Positions 25,301-39,503 of a DNA stretch of 64,000 bases are shown here, one piece after another. Source of the DNA: Theocolax elegans (Eukaryota > Arthropoda > Insecta > Hymenoptera > Cerocephalidae); the NCBI GenBank assembly GCA_026168455.1, contig CM047428.1, forward strand, positions 86,694,594 to 86,758,593. The letters are read 5' to 3'. The notes below the pieces were generated by a model that worked only from the letters and a program-made list of their open reading frames with translations, did no database searches and had not been told where the DNA came from. A program made the position numbers and the translations under genes. The stretch's first letter is position 1, and each line of letters begins with the position of its first letter.

Positions 25301-28300
25301 TTGGTCAATTTTATTTCTACACATCGTCAGGACACGCGAAATAAAATAAACCGCTAAAAAACGTTTGTTAATAGGGGCTTTTATATCTTATTTATAATTT
25401 ACAAATGGAATCGAGGTTATTTTTTTTTTTTTTTACCAAACCTTTTTTTTGGAATTCATTTTCTTTTTTTTAAATATCACATTTCTCCATAAAATATCGA
25501 GTGGTCATGTATCCCAAAAAAACACACGCGATGCATCTACAATCTACACATAGAGGGATTAAAAATTAAAAATTTTAATGGAACGAAGTACTCTTTTACC
25601 AAAATTTACAATATCGACTATTTTAATTAAATTCATGGGTCTCGCGACTACCTCCACGCACTCGGAAATAATCTAAACACTCTCCAATTACGATGCCGCG
25701 AACCTCTCGAAATAATTGAATAAAACTACAGAGATTGAGCGTTAAATTGTTAGTGATGAAATATAAATAAAATGAAAAAGAAAAAGAGAAAATAGGGAGA
25801 AATAAAAGGGAGTCGAACTGAAAATAACGAAAATAAAAAGGAAGGGTTGTTTCACACCACCGAGTTTTTCCTCGGAGCCGATCATCCCCCTCCTCGACTA
25901 CCGCATTCTTTTATTTTTTTTTATTTCAGGTATTATTTCAACGAGGCCCACGTCATATTCGTCGAACGGACATGAATGGTGGTTTTAGACGACGCTCGAC
26001 GCTCGGCGCTCGACGCTCGACGCTCGGTTATTCAAAAGGGACGATACATCACAATCATCGAGGTGTGCCATCACCAGGCTAACTGCGTTCGCCACGATAC
26101 ATCATTTGTTCGATATACGCTTTTGTACGATCATCCGACTCCCCTCCCAGAAATATATATGTATATATATAAATAACCGAGAGCCCGTGAAATCTTTTTA
26201 TGCGAAAATTCCGACATATTCTTCGTTGAATTAATGTTATTCCGACGTCCCATAGAAATGGATTTATTAATTTTATTATAACTCGTCGATTATTATTTTA
26301 TCCCATCCCCCCTACTCGTCTTTTCTTTTTTGTCGTTCCTTTGTTCTCCGTGAAAATTGGTTCGATCAAAATGTTATACATATACGATCGTTGATGGGTC
26401 TTTATTGCGATACCATCTATTATTACGATTCGCTAAACTTTTTCGATAATTATACGTAGATATACCGATATATACGTCTGTATGATATATTCGTAGAAAA
26501 TGTATGTGTGACTCCGAGTACTCTGGGATTTGGGATTTAAATCCACCGAAAAGTAGGAACGCGATCGTTGTTGTTATACCCGTATACCTCGGAAGAATAT
26601 TCCGAATATTAAAGTGAAATCTTTGTAATCTATCGTCGATAAAACGGTATGAAATACGAGAATCACGTATAATATTTACATTGGCCATTTTTTTTCTTTT
26701 AGGTATAGGCGAACGATGAATATCCGATGGGTTTATCGAGTTCTCTAATCGACGTTGAAACAGTTGTATTCCGTGAAATAAATAAGAAAAGAAGAGAACG
26801 ACGATTACTACTATTCGCGTCCTGTACGAGCTCGTTGCGAATTTCCGTCGCAAAAAGAATATCGTAACCGTGGTTGATGGTGAAACTAAACCTAAAAAAT
26901 ATCTGAGCGTCGTGCACGGTGCAGTTGAAATCGGAAAATTAGCCTCGAAAATTATACTCGTATTTTATTTATATATTTATATTTGTATTTATATTTATAT
27001 ACGAGGGAGAATCGTAGCATAGAAGTCTAGCGTAAATACGGTTGTAGACGTGTATATACAGTTATAATATATAGGTATATATAGGTATATATAGAATATA
27101 AGGGGAGCGAGGAGAAAACGGAGGTGAAATATTCCGACGAAGTGGAGGATGTCCAAAGAGCTTACCGGATGATCCGTTAATCTCATTAGGGGTAAAGGAT
27201 AGGAAAGTGGCTGAGAACCTCCGAGCAAAGGAGGAATAAGCTCGACTACGCTTAGACATCGAGACGTTCTTCTATAACCTTTATATACGCACACGTACAC
27301 GTATAATCAGAATGAAGATGCAGATTGCGGAAAAGCCGTCTACGACGGGAAAACCACCGGATATCCGGCTCGACGAAACTTTTCTTTATTAGCACATATC
27401 GTAGTGCGAACGTTGGACGATATACAATTATATTTACCTACGCATTCCGATGCTCTTCGTTGCTCTCCGCCACATTTTTTCTCACTATTTTCTTTTGGTA
27501 AATACTCGAGCGCAGAAAATTTGTTGTAAAAACATGTGTTACGGTGATCAGAGTTTCTGCGCTTGAGTTAGGTATGAAAATTAGAAAAAGTATAAACTGC
27601 CAAACGGGTTTTCTCATATTTTTCGACAATTTCGAATTATATACGTATATTACTCAATACCACATTTTGTAGAAAATATAAAAAAATGATTAAAGATTAT
27701 TAGGTGACTGAAATTAAAACGTATAAAGAAAATTTCAATTGAAAATTAATAAAAGTTAAAATCGGAAGTTCGTTTTAGCTGTTATATAAGGCTAGCGCCG
27801 CGTACCCATACTTGCCTCGGATGCGCGATACGCGTCCCTTGATTTTCATTTGATTGATCACTTAATTTCTTTAATTTAAGTCAATTTATACGAATTTTAT
27901 TGATCAATCGGAGAGGTAAAAAATATCTTGTCTCGCATTTGTCATAAACATTTTTAATTCCTAAGTTATACAGATACTTTCCATTTGTATATTTTACTGC
28001 TTACCATATACCAGACTGAAAATTGATCATTTTTTAAGTTCTACTTATTTTTACCGAAACATTCGAGACGCAATGAAAATTACGTTGTAGCCGCGATCAA
28101 AATTACCAAAATGTAGGTTCTCGCTTTTTCTTCGAGTATACGCGTGTTTTATTCGAATAAATTTGGTAATTACTATTTATTTCGTTCGGAGTGTACTCCA
28201 TTTGCAGATTCGTCTACTTCCCATATACCATTACTCACAGTTCAATGATACATTTCGCGAGTAAAACGAAGAGTAAAACGAAAGGTTATGGATATATGAG

Positions 28301-29660
28301 GAACGTTGGTAGGTATATGTAAGGTGATTGACGAAACAGGAAAAATAAGGTAAAAACGAACCGAAGAGACGCGAGATAAACAGGATTGAAAGAGACATTG
28401 ACGAGGATAGGTTATACGATAGCTGATGCACTCGTACACGTACACGTAGACGTAGACTTGATAGCGTATACGTGATAACAACGAGAACAAAAAAATATGG
28501 ATAGAGTAGGGAAAAGGTTCCCGCGCGTATATGTACGCAAAGTAATTAATTAAACGAAATGTGCACGCGGGCATCCCTCCTTTCTGTGGCATCCTAGCGG
28601 TGGCTCTTTATTTATGTTATTTTCTTTTTTCCTTTTTTATCTTTTTTTTTATTTTAACGTAACCTGCAATGAAATCCCCGTTTAGCCTTCGGGCCATTAA
28701 TTTACCGAATACTTTTTCAACCTCTCGACGCTTGTTAATCTTGAAAGATATACACGTACAGTGCTTCTGATTCTAACGATCGCGTTACTCAATGTGCGTC
28801 TACGTGTCTATCTACGTGTCTATCTACGTGTGTGTCTCTGACTATGCGGATACAGTGATGGTTGAGAATACAGTAAATCATATATATATATATATGTGTA
28901 TATCTATACAAATTGATAATGACCTATCTTAGTTGAATTTATTTCGACAGAATGACTAGTTTTGTATTTTCGCAAATTCTACCGATATTAATGATATTAA
29001 TTCGTCCAAATTTTCTTTTTCTTTACACTTTTCTTTTATATACAATACACAAACGGGTGTTCGATGCAATTTAATGGTGACGCGTCCAATCATCAAATTA
29101 AGTATTGATTTCCATAAGGTAAATCAACTGCTAATGATTTAATTACTTTGTAAGAATACCTCGATAAATCTATGTTCGAGAAAAATCAAACCTTGAAACC
29201 TAATTATCTTATATCAGTAAAATGGAAAAAATTTTGATCGAGCTGTCACGGTAATTTTTTGATTACCAATTGGGTGCCCTAGGTTTATCGTGTTGGTACC
29301 ATAAATTTTTATTAGAAAATTCTTCCTCTGTGTAACGGTTAACATTATTTGTACGTCGCAATTAAAAGAGAAATATTGTGAAAATATTTGTAAAACTTTG
29401 TGATTAATTTCACGTTCAATATTTATTATTAAAAAATGTATATTGCATAGAAATTGAATATTTTGAAATTAGCCGAAACTATTTATTTATTGCGGACAAA
29501 TAATTTTAGAAAACTATAGTTTTTTAATAGTGCCAGTGTGCGATTGCATTATTAAAGAGTATGTAAAATGTTTAATTGAATTACCATAGTGTTGGAGGTA
29601 CGTATCAACGGATATATTTTAATCACCAAAACCTCTGATACAGTTTTTTTACTTTCTCGT
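22331..29660. other. Noncoding DNA with a CpG-richer stretch at 25.9-28.6 kb
   Basis: The segment is AT-rich to 25.8 kb. From about 25.9 to 28.6 kb CpG and GC rise, and several overlapping frames of 60-160 codons appear on the minus strand without recognisable domains. A heptamer repeat (GACGCTC)5 lies at 25991-26025. The stretch could be transcribed noncoding or untranslated sequence; no gene can be supported. Confidence 0.35.
25991..26025. repeat. (GACGCTC)5 heptamer repeat
   Basis: Five adjacent copies of GACGCTC, the third changed to GGCGCTC. The run is unusually GC-rich against its AT-rich neighbourhood. Confidence 0.85.
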
Positions 29661-29666
29661 CGCAGT

Positions 29667-29903
29667 TTTCGGATGCAGCTCGACGTGTACGCTCGGTTGA
29701 TACGACTCAACACGTGGGGCTCGCGCGCGAATCCGACCATTTTCCACTTTCCGTGGAGCTTGCGCATCCCTTGGAAAACTCCTTGGACGGAGAATGATAG
29801 AGCGAGTCGAGCCAATTCGCGATTTTCGTCGCGTATTTTGGCTGGTTTCCATCGTATCAACCCACGAACCTCCAGCCAACACTTTTTTTCTCTCTTGCAT
29901 TGA
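29667..29903 (+). other. GC-rich open patch, possible exon of unknown strand
   Basis: A strong acceptor-like sequence (TTTTTTTACTTTCTCGTCGCAG) ends at 29666. The frame that follows stays open for 79 codons to a TGA at 29901-29903 and includes an early ATG (MQLDVYARLIRLNTWGSR). The opposite strand is also open in two frames over the same patch, so the coding strand is not settled. No domain was recognised. Confidence 0.25.
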
Positions 29904-32900
29904 TCTATATATACATAGATATATATGTACCTATCCAGGGTTATTATTTATTTTACTCGCGATTGAGAGCTTCTTCTTTTTCTTTTTATTCTTCTACTAG
30001 TTCGAATGTGCACTTAATGAATACTTTCACGCGTTGCAATCGAGTATTATTGGCTTAGAGTGAGATCGTGTCCAAGAACTTTTTCGGGGATAAGTATATA
30101 ACAATTCGGGCACCTCGATTGGCACTGTTTTAACGATAGTTTCTGCAACGTTCATTCTTTAACGATATGACAACAGAATATTTATTCTATTAAATTAATA
30201 GATGTTTCTTTAGTATATAAACCGCGTATCGATCGCTTAAACATTATAAATATATCATTATTACCTTTCTTTTTCATCAAATTTCTTTTAATACTATATA
30301 ATAATTTTACCGATTTTCCAACAGCACATTTCTATACGAGTATTTTCAATTTGATATATAAATGTAGTAAATAGATCGTCGAAAATTCAAATTTTAATTA
30401 TTATCTTTTAGTACTAAATGAACAGTATTCATAAAGAAAGTATCAAAAGGCCATATTAGATGTTTGCGTCGTGAATTACGAACTATATGATACTTACGTC
30501 CCGTATCTCTCGTAACAATGTACATTTTAACATATCAATTTAATTTTTCTCTTATTCTAATAAGAATACCAAGAAAATTGACTATTAGATTTTAGCCTGC
30601 AATCTATGGTAAATAAACGACGCGTCGCGTCGGTGAGAGTTTTCGGTCAGGAATTAAATTTTACTAGACAGCAACGAGAAAAGGAATGTTTACCCTGTAA
30701 TCGAGACGCCAATATTGCGATTAAGAAGTTTGAAATATCAATAAATTACTTTGAATGTTGTCTACTCTAAATACAGAACAAAATACAATTACATATTTTA
30801 TGTTTTAAAATTATAAAGTGCTGAAGTGAAAATCCCAAAATCTATTAATTTTAATACTACTATATGCCTATATAAACAAAATTTAACTTCAAAATCATTT
30901 TTATCCTTTAACAATGTACCTTCAAAATACACAGTACTAAAAATAAAAATGCACAGTGTAAAATCAATGAATAATCTCTCAAAAACTAAAAAAAAACAAT
31001 CAAAGGTCACGTCAGTACATCCATCACGAAACCACGTATACGGAATCAATGAAAAGCCACATGGTCGCTCAGTTCGAATCTCGCAAATGACATTGCTCCC
31101 TCACCGTTGATTAATTAATACCGCATATTCACCGTTAAAAATTACGTTCTTCATCGACATCAAAGTACAACCAATTTCATCAGCGCAAAAATACATCCTC
31201 ATCTTTTTTTATTCGCCGCATTCTTCGAATTAAAAGGCTAGGGGGTTAAGAGGAATAAGAAATCTCGTTGGAGTCGAGTGGCAAAAATTGATTAATATAG
31301 ATCTAAAACCGTCCAAGCTAAAATATTATACATATATATATGTATATATATATTTCTTTAAATTTCGTTTCGTTACGATCGGAATGTAAACGATTGGTCC
31401 ACGTCGTAGTGGTGTTTTTTCTTTTCGCGAAAAACTCTTGAGAGTTCTCGATGTCCTGTGTACGTTCGAAAGGAGAGAAATGTTTATAACTTCATTATAT
31501 AGTATACGTCGTTGGCTTTCAGTGAAATTGAATTTTGCATTAACTGTCTGTTGCGTGTTCGATGCACTTCATTTTATTTCAATCAATTTAAAAGACCCAC
31601 TATTTAACTACGACGAATGAACTTTCCGGTTTTTTTGTTTTAGTTAGATCTGTAAATGCTAAATTACCCTGTTAAGAGAGTTTTATTTTCATTGCGGTTT
31701 ATACGATTTTTCCTCCTCTCTTGGTTTTCTCATTTTTTTAGAGATACAAAGATTGAGTACTTTCACTCTAACCTTATATATGTATATGTATATCAATTTC
31801 CAACAATAAATAATAATGATAAAAATTTATATTTTCTTTTTTTAGATTTTTACAAAAGTTTAAATTTGTCAACGTCGTTAAATATGTCAAAAAATGAAAT
31901 ATCAATACTTTCTTTGAAAATGTGAAAAAAATTCAATGTATCTACTTTACATACTATAAAAATTCAAAATATAAAATGGCAGTACAAAATATTATACGTT
32001 TGCAAACGATAAACGTTGAAGTTCATACTTTATACTTGATTGATTTTGTTTAAATTTTTATATTTTAAAGGTTAAAGTGATTGTACACGCGAAACAATTT
32101 TAAACAAAATTTATCATGACAGTTCGATAAAATTTCTGTCGATTTTAATTATAAACATTATGACGTCTTTAGGTTCACTTATCTCAAACCTCCGATACGC
32201 CTCGATTTAACCGCAGTACGTGCCACGGTAATTTTAATTACAACATTTTCTCGCTAATTTTTTTTTCATTTATTTATTTACAGTCGCATCGACACGAGGT
32301 TATTAGCGACTACATTACAAGTACATTGATGTTATAAATACATATTATTTTACGTCTATATTAGTTGGATAATAAATATATGATATTTTCAACATTTAAT
32401 AATTTTACAAATAATTATAATAGATTACAATGAGTCGATGATATTTGTTTCCGTTTCTCACTAATTAAACTTGCATGTAATCGAGAACAAAAAATAAATA
32501 ATATTATTATTACGTAAAAAATTAGGTGTAGAGTATTAAAATACGTCGCGTAAAAGGTAGACGTATAACCAAAAAAAAGGAAATAAAAAATAAGTAAAGG
32601 AAGAAACTCGGCACCCCCAGGCTTATTACGTTATTCATGAAAAATCCAAGGAAGGTAGAAATCGAGCTGAGGCATGTCTTTTACCGAAAAATACGCGTAC
32701 AGAGGTACCAGACGCGCCCTCCTGTTCAGCAGAATGTATAAGGTTTTATCTTGGGAGCGAGTCCAACGGAAAATGGAGATTCGAAAACGCCAGGACGTTT
32801 TGTTCGAGTGCGCGTCTTTCTCTCTCACCGCGCGAGCGAGAGAAAATGTCCAAGCAAGCTTCGTATACGTCGTGAACAAAGCCAAGACATTGTGGTTTTA

Positions 32901-34651
32901 TACGCTCGCGGTTAACATACGATTTTTCACTCGTATTTTACTCCGAGAACCTTTTCATACGGATTGATGTATGCAGTTACCTATCGTGTGTTTTTTTTCT
33001 CAAACGTGTTTGGCATTAAGTTAGTGATTCTTGATCGAAAACAATTATTTTAAGACAAAAAATAAAATGTGTTAAACTCGTTACGTTATTACTCGTTACC
33101 ATTCGAGTAGTTTAGCGACTAAAAAATAATATTTTTACGAAAAATGATATATTGAAAATTAGGGCAGATTAAAAAATTGTACCAACGAAAAAATAGACAT
33201 GGGCGTAATGCGATATAGAAAATACCGGAGAGCCAATAAATTTTTAAAAACACTATTATAATTTAGTGTAGAAGTAGTTTGGTAAATTTCACTAGTCTTG
33301 AGTACTCTATAGACTGAGCACTGGCATTTGACTAAATTATACCTCTACTTTCCGTGTAATTTTACTTAAATGTTCAGTCTATTTTACTCGACTTTATACA
33401 AATATTTCGTCAAAAAAATTACCTTTATTCGAATCCGAACTATTTATCGTTCTATAATAATTAAACGTTCAGCGTCTAAATTCTAATATAACATCGTTAC
33501 CGTTTAATCTACCATAAATTATACAAAAATTTAAAATTCTTTATTTATACACATTGCGTAACACTTCAACTCTTTTTCTATACGCTGCACTAAATTATCG
33601 CATCGATCATCAAAAAAAACTTCGAGAGCTGAAGATATACGGAAGGTCATGGATCTGAATATTACGTGACAAGTTGTATAACTCATTTTATAAATCTGAT
33701 AGATCTGTATTAAAGTAAAGTGTGAAATTCGTTACTAAATTGAATATTTCATTGTGTGAAATCCGGCGTTCGAAACAATAAAATAATAATATATTTAATC
33801 CCCCACCCGAGAAGCTTATGTCCGTGTCTATATACAGTCGAAGCATTAAATTAAATTAATACCGAGTGATTAAATCAATCGAGTTTCATCGATAATATTT
33901 TTTGTATAATCGTTTATTTATGCCACACGCGTCTATTAACTAAATCCACAGGTTTTACAATTTGATTCGTTGATTTAACTAGAGAATCGTTTTGTTCAAG
34001 CGCCCGATTGACAAGTGCGGCAATTATTAATTTATTGGCGTTGCGCTTAATATTGCAAATGATTGATTAATAAACGAATACAGCTGAGATTAGTGTAAAA
34101 ATGCAAAGCTTGGTTTAAAAAAATGTGTGGTACAGTTTTTGTTATTCTTTATACAAATTTTCGATTTGAAAAGTCAAGTTATTATATAGATGAAAAATTT
34201 GAATTCGCGATATTCTTACGAAACAAGTGTAAAAATCATGAATAAATCATTAATTTTTCGTATTCTTAAAATTATCGATTAAAAATACTTTTTATAAAAA
34301 AATTAATAAAGTATACGGTAAATTTATTTTATTTCTTATAAATGTTAGATTTTTATTTGAAGAATCATTTGTATAATGATTGCTAAGTGTACAATTAAAA
34401 ATTCTTAATTTAATATCGAATCGTTCTCAGTGTAAGTTTTATATTTGAATGACTCATCTATACATTTTATAAAGTAACGGGGGCTTCACGAAGTACCGCA
34501 TAGAGATTTTTGTTAATATACTTCTACAAAGGAACCTTCCTTCAAAGTTAGAATAAAATTCAGGGAATACACGCAAGCAAATCGGTACTGCTCGAGGTGT
34601 GTGTATATACACATATATATACACCACACTCGCACATCCTCGAAACTAGCA
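29904..34651. other. Noncoding DNA; small GC-rich ORF patch at 32.6-33.0 kb
   Basis: Mostly AT-rich. At 32674-32967 a 97-codon plus-strand frame starts with a real ATG (MSFTEKYAYRGTRRALLFSR) in a GC-rich patch. The opposite strand is also open and no family is recognised, so it is not called as a gene. The 3' part has short TA and GT runs near 34600-34625. Confidence 0.4.
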
Positions 34652-35277
34652 ATATATTTCTAAAGTAAATCGATATTTATGAAAAAGGCTTTTTCTACAT
34701 CCAGTCTTAGAAATATCTTGGGTGTATATATATACACACATGCACCTATAATACTGAAGAGCTGATGTATTACTTTGGTATAGTTACAGGTATATATGCC
34801 TTGTAAGGGGAGAGAGAATCGAAGAAAAAGGTGGTACTTCCGAGGTAAAAAGAGGAATATGACCAAAAAGAAAAGAAAGATAATTCACATACATGTGTGT
34901 ACATATATACAAGAGGTGGATACGAAAAGAGAGGTCATGGGCCAACAGGACGCGCATCTGTGTGCTCCTCCAAAAAATCAAGGGGAAAAATAAAAATCGT
35001 ACCGCACTTGAGCTTTAGCTTCCTCCTTTATATACACGCGCGTCTCCTACTCTTCTTCTTCTTCTACTTCTTCTTCTTCTTCTTCTTCGTCTCTCTACGT
35101 GTATGCATATACATGCACGAATCCCCGAGTATTGAATATTCAAAAGTTTCCGCTCGCGAGTAGAAAACTTTTTGGAGCCGGCAAGTTTCCTTCTCACTCT
35201 CCCACTTCGTCTCTCTTTCTTTTATACGAATCGACTTTTCCGAGATTCTTTTCGGCACGGAAGAAAAATTGTTGCTA

Positions 35278-35279
<2 letters not shown>

Positions 35280-35339
<60 letters not shown>
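35280..35339. repeat. (CT)n microsatellite in duplication copy 1
   Basis: About 60 bases of pure CT. The matching tract in copy 2 at 39445-39495 is shorter. Confidence 0.95.
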
Positions 35340-35345
<6 letters not shown>

Positions 35346-36471
35346 CCTCTATCACTATCTCTTTCTTTATTATCCTTTTTTGATTTTTATTACTGTTTGA
35401 AAAGCATACTTTCTCGACAAGTCGCTGCTTTTCAAGCTCGAGTTGTCACGCGTTTATGTACAACTTGTTTCACTGCGCTCTCTTGTTTTCTTTTTTTGTT
35501 TCCATTCTCTTTTTATCACTCCGCGTTTTGGATATTGCGTGCACCACGTTTATATATGGTACTGATTCTATGTTGTTCGGTCTATTGACATTCTTCATTT
35601 TTCATATACTTTTTTAATTATTCGATTGAACATTTGTAACGGGCACTTGTAGCTATTTTAGTAGAGACCGTTGAGAGGTGGTAATATTTGAAAATGGCTG
35701 CTTCTCTGGTTTTACTGACTACGAAATGACCAGAAGTGTTGTTCCTCAATTTTTTTATGACTTTGGGTAGTTATTCGTCTTCCAAGGTACCGTTGAATAT
35801 GTTACGTCTCAAAATAATCAACAATTTCAAATACATTCACTGTAACTGCAATTATACTACAGATATAAATACTTTTAATTCAATGTTTCAATAAACGATA
35901 ATTTGTGAAGTAGGCATAGCTTGATTATAGTTAATACAAATCTATAAATTACTTCGAAATTTATCAATAAAATAACAATTGGAATAAAATTTCACGTAAG
36001 ATTTATGTATTTAATTTCTTTAATATTTTCTAGTAATAATTTGCCCATTTTTCCTAGTTTAGAGACAAAAACAGATATTTTATAAGCTGTAAAAAATATA
36101 TGAATCTTTTTAAATTATACTAAAGAACTAGGTACTTAAAAGAAAGTTCTGCGCGTTATAAATTAGCAATTGTTTTAAAAAAAAACAATAAAATAAGAGC
36201 TGATGATGAGTTATAAAATAGTAATTTTTAATTCTAAATCATTAAAAATCTATAATTATTTCTTATATAAATATAAATGATTTTATCGAATTTGACGAGA
36301 CGTATATCCATCATGGATCATCGAACGGTTATAAAATCTTCAACCACGATGATGGAGACTGTGTCGATACTTTTAAAAAATGTCGACTCCAGCTCCATAG
36401 GTCAGAGGAGCGTAACCAAGCAAAAGTTTATCTCTCGTCGACGCTAATCGAATCTCTGATTGTAGTCAGCC

Positions 36472-36553
36472 CTTGGCACATCAGAGCCAAGAGTTACAGC
36501 ATCCTCGAGGAGCTCAAAAGTCACGCAGCGCAAACGCTACACTCTGTTTGCGC
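36472..36553. promoter_or_regulatory. Cluster of inverted repeats in the duplicated unit
   Basis: CTTGGC (36472-36477) is mirrored by GCCAAG (36486-36491). GCGCAAAC (36528-36535) is mirrored by GTTTGCGC (36546-36553). Both recur in copy 2, where the second pair lies at 40685-40710. They sit in a GC-richer block upstream of a CT run. A regulatory or RNA-structure role is only inference. Confidence 0.35.
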
Positions 36554-38822
36554 AGTACAATCCATGTCTCTCTCCCTCTCTCTTTCTCTAAGCAACCATC
36601 CCGCTCTGCGTAGTAATTCAGCGGTGCATTCCCGACATCAAAGCGTGCCGTTGGATCTCATCTCTCTCTCTCTCTCTCTCTCTCACTCTCTCTTATGGAG
36701 CGTGTTGCATTTACGTTAACACACTCGCGCGTACGGCATTTAACCCCCTTCCTTCGCGACCCTTGTTGATGCTGCTGCTTTACCCAGAGACGGACGGCTT
36801 TGTGGGTATTGGAGCTAAAAGTGGAAACGAGGTATATAGTCGAGAACGATCGTTTATTCTTGTGGTAATACGGTGCTCTTTATACTTACTTACTTTCTTT
36901 TTTCTTTTTCTTCAAAGATTATTCCGGGAAAAGATTCCGCCGATCTGCTTTACCGATCTGATGCTGGTATCGCGCCGAATGAATGTTCAATTCATTCTAT
37001 TTTCAACGCGAGGAAAATCCATTTATACAGTATCAACTGTGACGTTAAATTGGAAATTATAAATAATGCAAGTAGATTTTTCATTGTTCTGAAGCTCATT
37101 TAAAAGTGAACGGAGAATCAAATTCCTTTTACTTGTTCCGCGAACCAATAACAATTCGATTATACCTGTAAACGTGTTTCTAATTAGTTTCAGAGCAACC
37201 TAAAATCTAGTCATTGTCAAAGAGAAATAGTAGTACTTAAATAGGTACACCTGCAATTTTAATTAAGTTTGAAACAGTCTCATAAAAAAGAAAAATATTA
37301 AATCAAATCTTAATAATAAAATTACACATATATTTGAATAATATATTTATAAATTTCCGTTGATTTTTAATCGAACTGTCGATCGATTTTTTATCTTATT
37401 TTTCAGTAATATAAGCAAACATAATCTATGAACTGTTTGAATTCTTGTTACCTACACCTTTCTTAGATTCTTCGGGTACTATTTTTAAGTTGAATAATCT
37501 CGAACAAAGGTTTTTGAAAAATTCGCATCCCAAATTTAAATAACCAATTCTCTGTAAATCCCCGTGATCAATATAATTACCAGATAATTCGAGGAACCTC
37601 GAAACGCATGTTATACACATAGAACATTGATATTCGCGCATCAAACGAAGTTTGTAAGAGCATTACACGCGAAGGAGGCGATGGAGTCAAAAGTGTTCGA
37701 GGAGGAGAAGGACATCGTCCTCGTCGCGCAATGTTTTCACCGAAAAGCAATATCCCTCGATTATATCTCCTCGGTTGAAGAAAGCCAATTTATACGAATA
37801 ATGTAAATAACTTAGCCGAGCGGCCGCACTCCTAGTAGTAGTGGTAGAGCAGGGAGTGCACGTTGCATCCGGGTTTTCTTTACGCGTATACCCACGAACC
37901 ACCACCCTCACTTTTCCTTCTGCAGAGCGAGTCAACGAGCTGTACCAAAGGCTCCCGGCTCTAACCGTGTAATTACCTCGTGAGGTGCACCTATACCGCG
38001 ATAACACGCGTTTACCTTTACCCGCGCTAGCTCACCCCCACACACCTTCTATATACAATATAGGTATGTATATATACATATATACGCAACTTTCGTCGGT
38101 TCTTTCAGAAAGGTTATATTGGCTTATAATAGTCTCGTACAACATTTTGATAATGCGTTACGTAATATAATACCTCCAGTAACTGCACTGCTTTATATTG
38201 TTATTAGCTTCCGCATTCAACTTTATATTACTCTCCTTTGACTCCACGATTCAGGATATTGCGAGAAGCGATGCACCTTCAACTGCGATTCGTTTGACAA
38301 ATTTATATTTATATTATTAAAATATGAGTAATAAATAATAATAAAATGATGATAACATTAATTAATAGTAACAATGACGTTGATGAAGATTTATTATTAT
38401 TATATTTATTATTTATTAATATTATTGTTTTACTTATTGTGATAATCAAACTTTTTGAATTTACCTTACGAATGAACGTGTCTTTCTGGAAGATTTTTTT
38501 TATTTTCGCGAAGACAATAAAAACTATCAATTTTTTTTATCAGAACAGATTATGAGGGATAGAGTGTAAATAATGCAATATTCCAGTATATATTTAACGA
38601 TAACGTTAGAAAATTTGTTTAATCCAAACGATGTACAAGAATCAAGCGCGTGGAAAATGTTGAACGAAGTGAGAAACTTGGCGATTCTTGTGATAAGGTA
38701 ACTAAATCCTCGAAAAGGATAAAAGATGGAAGGAAAAGCACGTGAAACGTGAAACGCGTCTCAGGTTTAGCCAAACTCTGAAATTCGTCGCGTAATCTCT
38801 TTGATACCTTCTTTATCTATTT

Positions 38823-39442
38823 ATATATTTCTAAAGTAAATCGATATTTATGAAAAAGGCTTTTTCTACATCCAGTCTTAGAAATATCTTGGGTGTATAT
38901 ATATACACACATGCACCTATAATACTGAAGAGCTGATGTATTACTTTGGTATAGTTACAGGTATATATGCCTTGTAAGGGGAGAGAGAATCGAAGAAAAA
39001 GGTGGTACTTCGAGGTAAAAAGAGGAATATGACCAAAAGAAAAGAAAGATAATTCACATACATGTGTGTACATATATACAAGAGGTGGATACGAAAAGAG
39101 AGGTCATGGGCCAACAGGACGCGCATCTGTGTGCTCCTCCTAAAAATCAAGGGGAAAAATAAAAATCGTACCGCACTTGAGCTTTAGCTTCCTCCTTTAT
39201 ATACACGCGCGTCTCCTACTCTTCTTCTTCTTCTTCTTCTTCTTCTTCTTCTTCGTCTCTCTACGTGTATGCATATACATGCACGAATCCCCGAGTATTG
39301 AATATTCAAAAGTTTCCGCTCGCGAGTAGAAAACTTTTTGGAGCCGGCAAGTTTCCTTCTCACTCTCCCACTTCGTCTCTCTTTCTTTTATACGAATCGA
39401 CTTTTCCGAGATTCTTTTCGGCACGGAGAAAAATTGTTGCTA

Positions 39443-39503
<61 letters not shown>

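Larger units (their letters stand above)
34652..38822 (+). repeat. Tandem duplication, copy 1 (4.17 kb)
   Basis: First of two head-to-tail copies of a unit of about 4170 bases; the second starts at 38823. It includes a TTC-repeat (about 35045-35090), a long CT run (35280-35339), a GC-richer conserved-looking block (about 36290-36760) with several inverted repeats, a second CT run (36661-36692), and AT-rich DNA. Open frames of 60-140 codons match between copies but look like no known protein. The junctions carry TATAT microhomology. Confidence 0.93.

Noticed and set aside
26374..26853. 159-codon minus-strand frame
   Set aside because: No recognisable domain, no splice signals and overlapping open frames; likely chance in a GC-richer stretch.
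31040..31100. B-box-like AGTTCGAATCTCGC suggesting a tRNA gene
   Set aside because: No A box at the right distance and no complementary acceptor stem.
35172..35588. 138-codon frame in the duplicated unit
   Set aside because: Mostly Ser-Leu repeats from the CT tract; the shorter tract in copy 2 breaks the frame, so it is not maintained.
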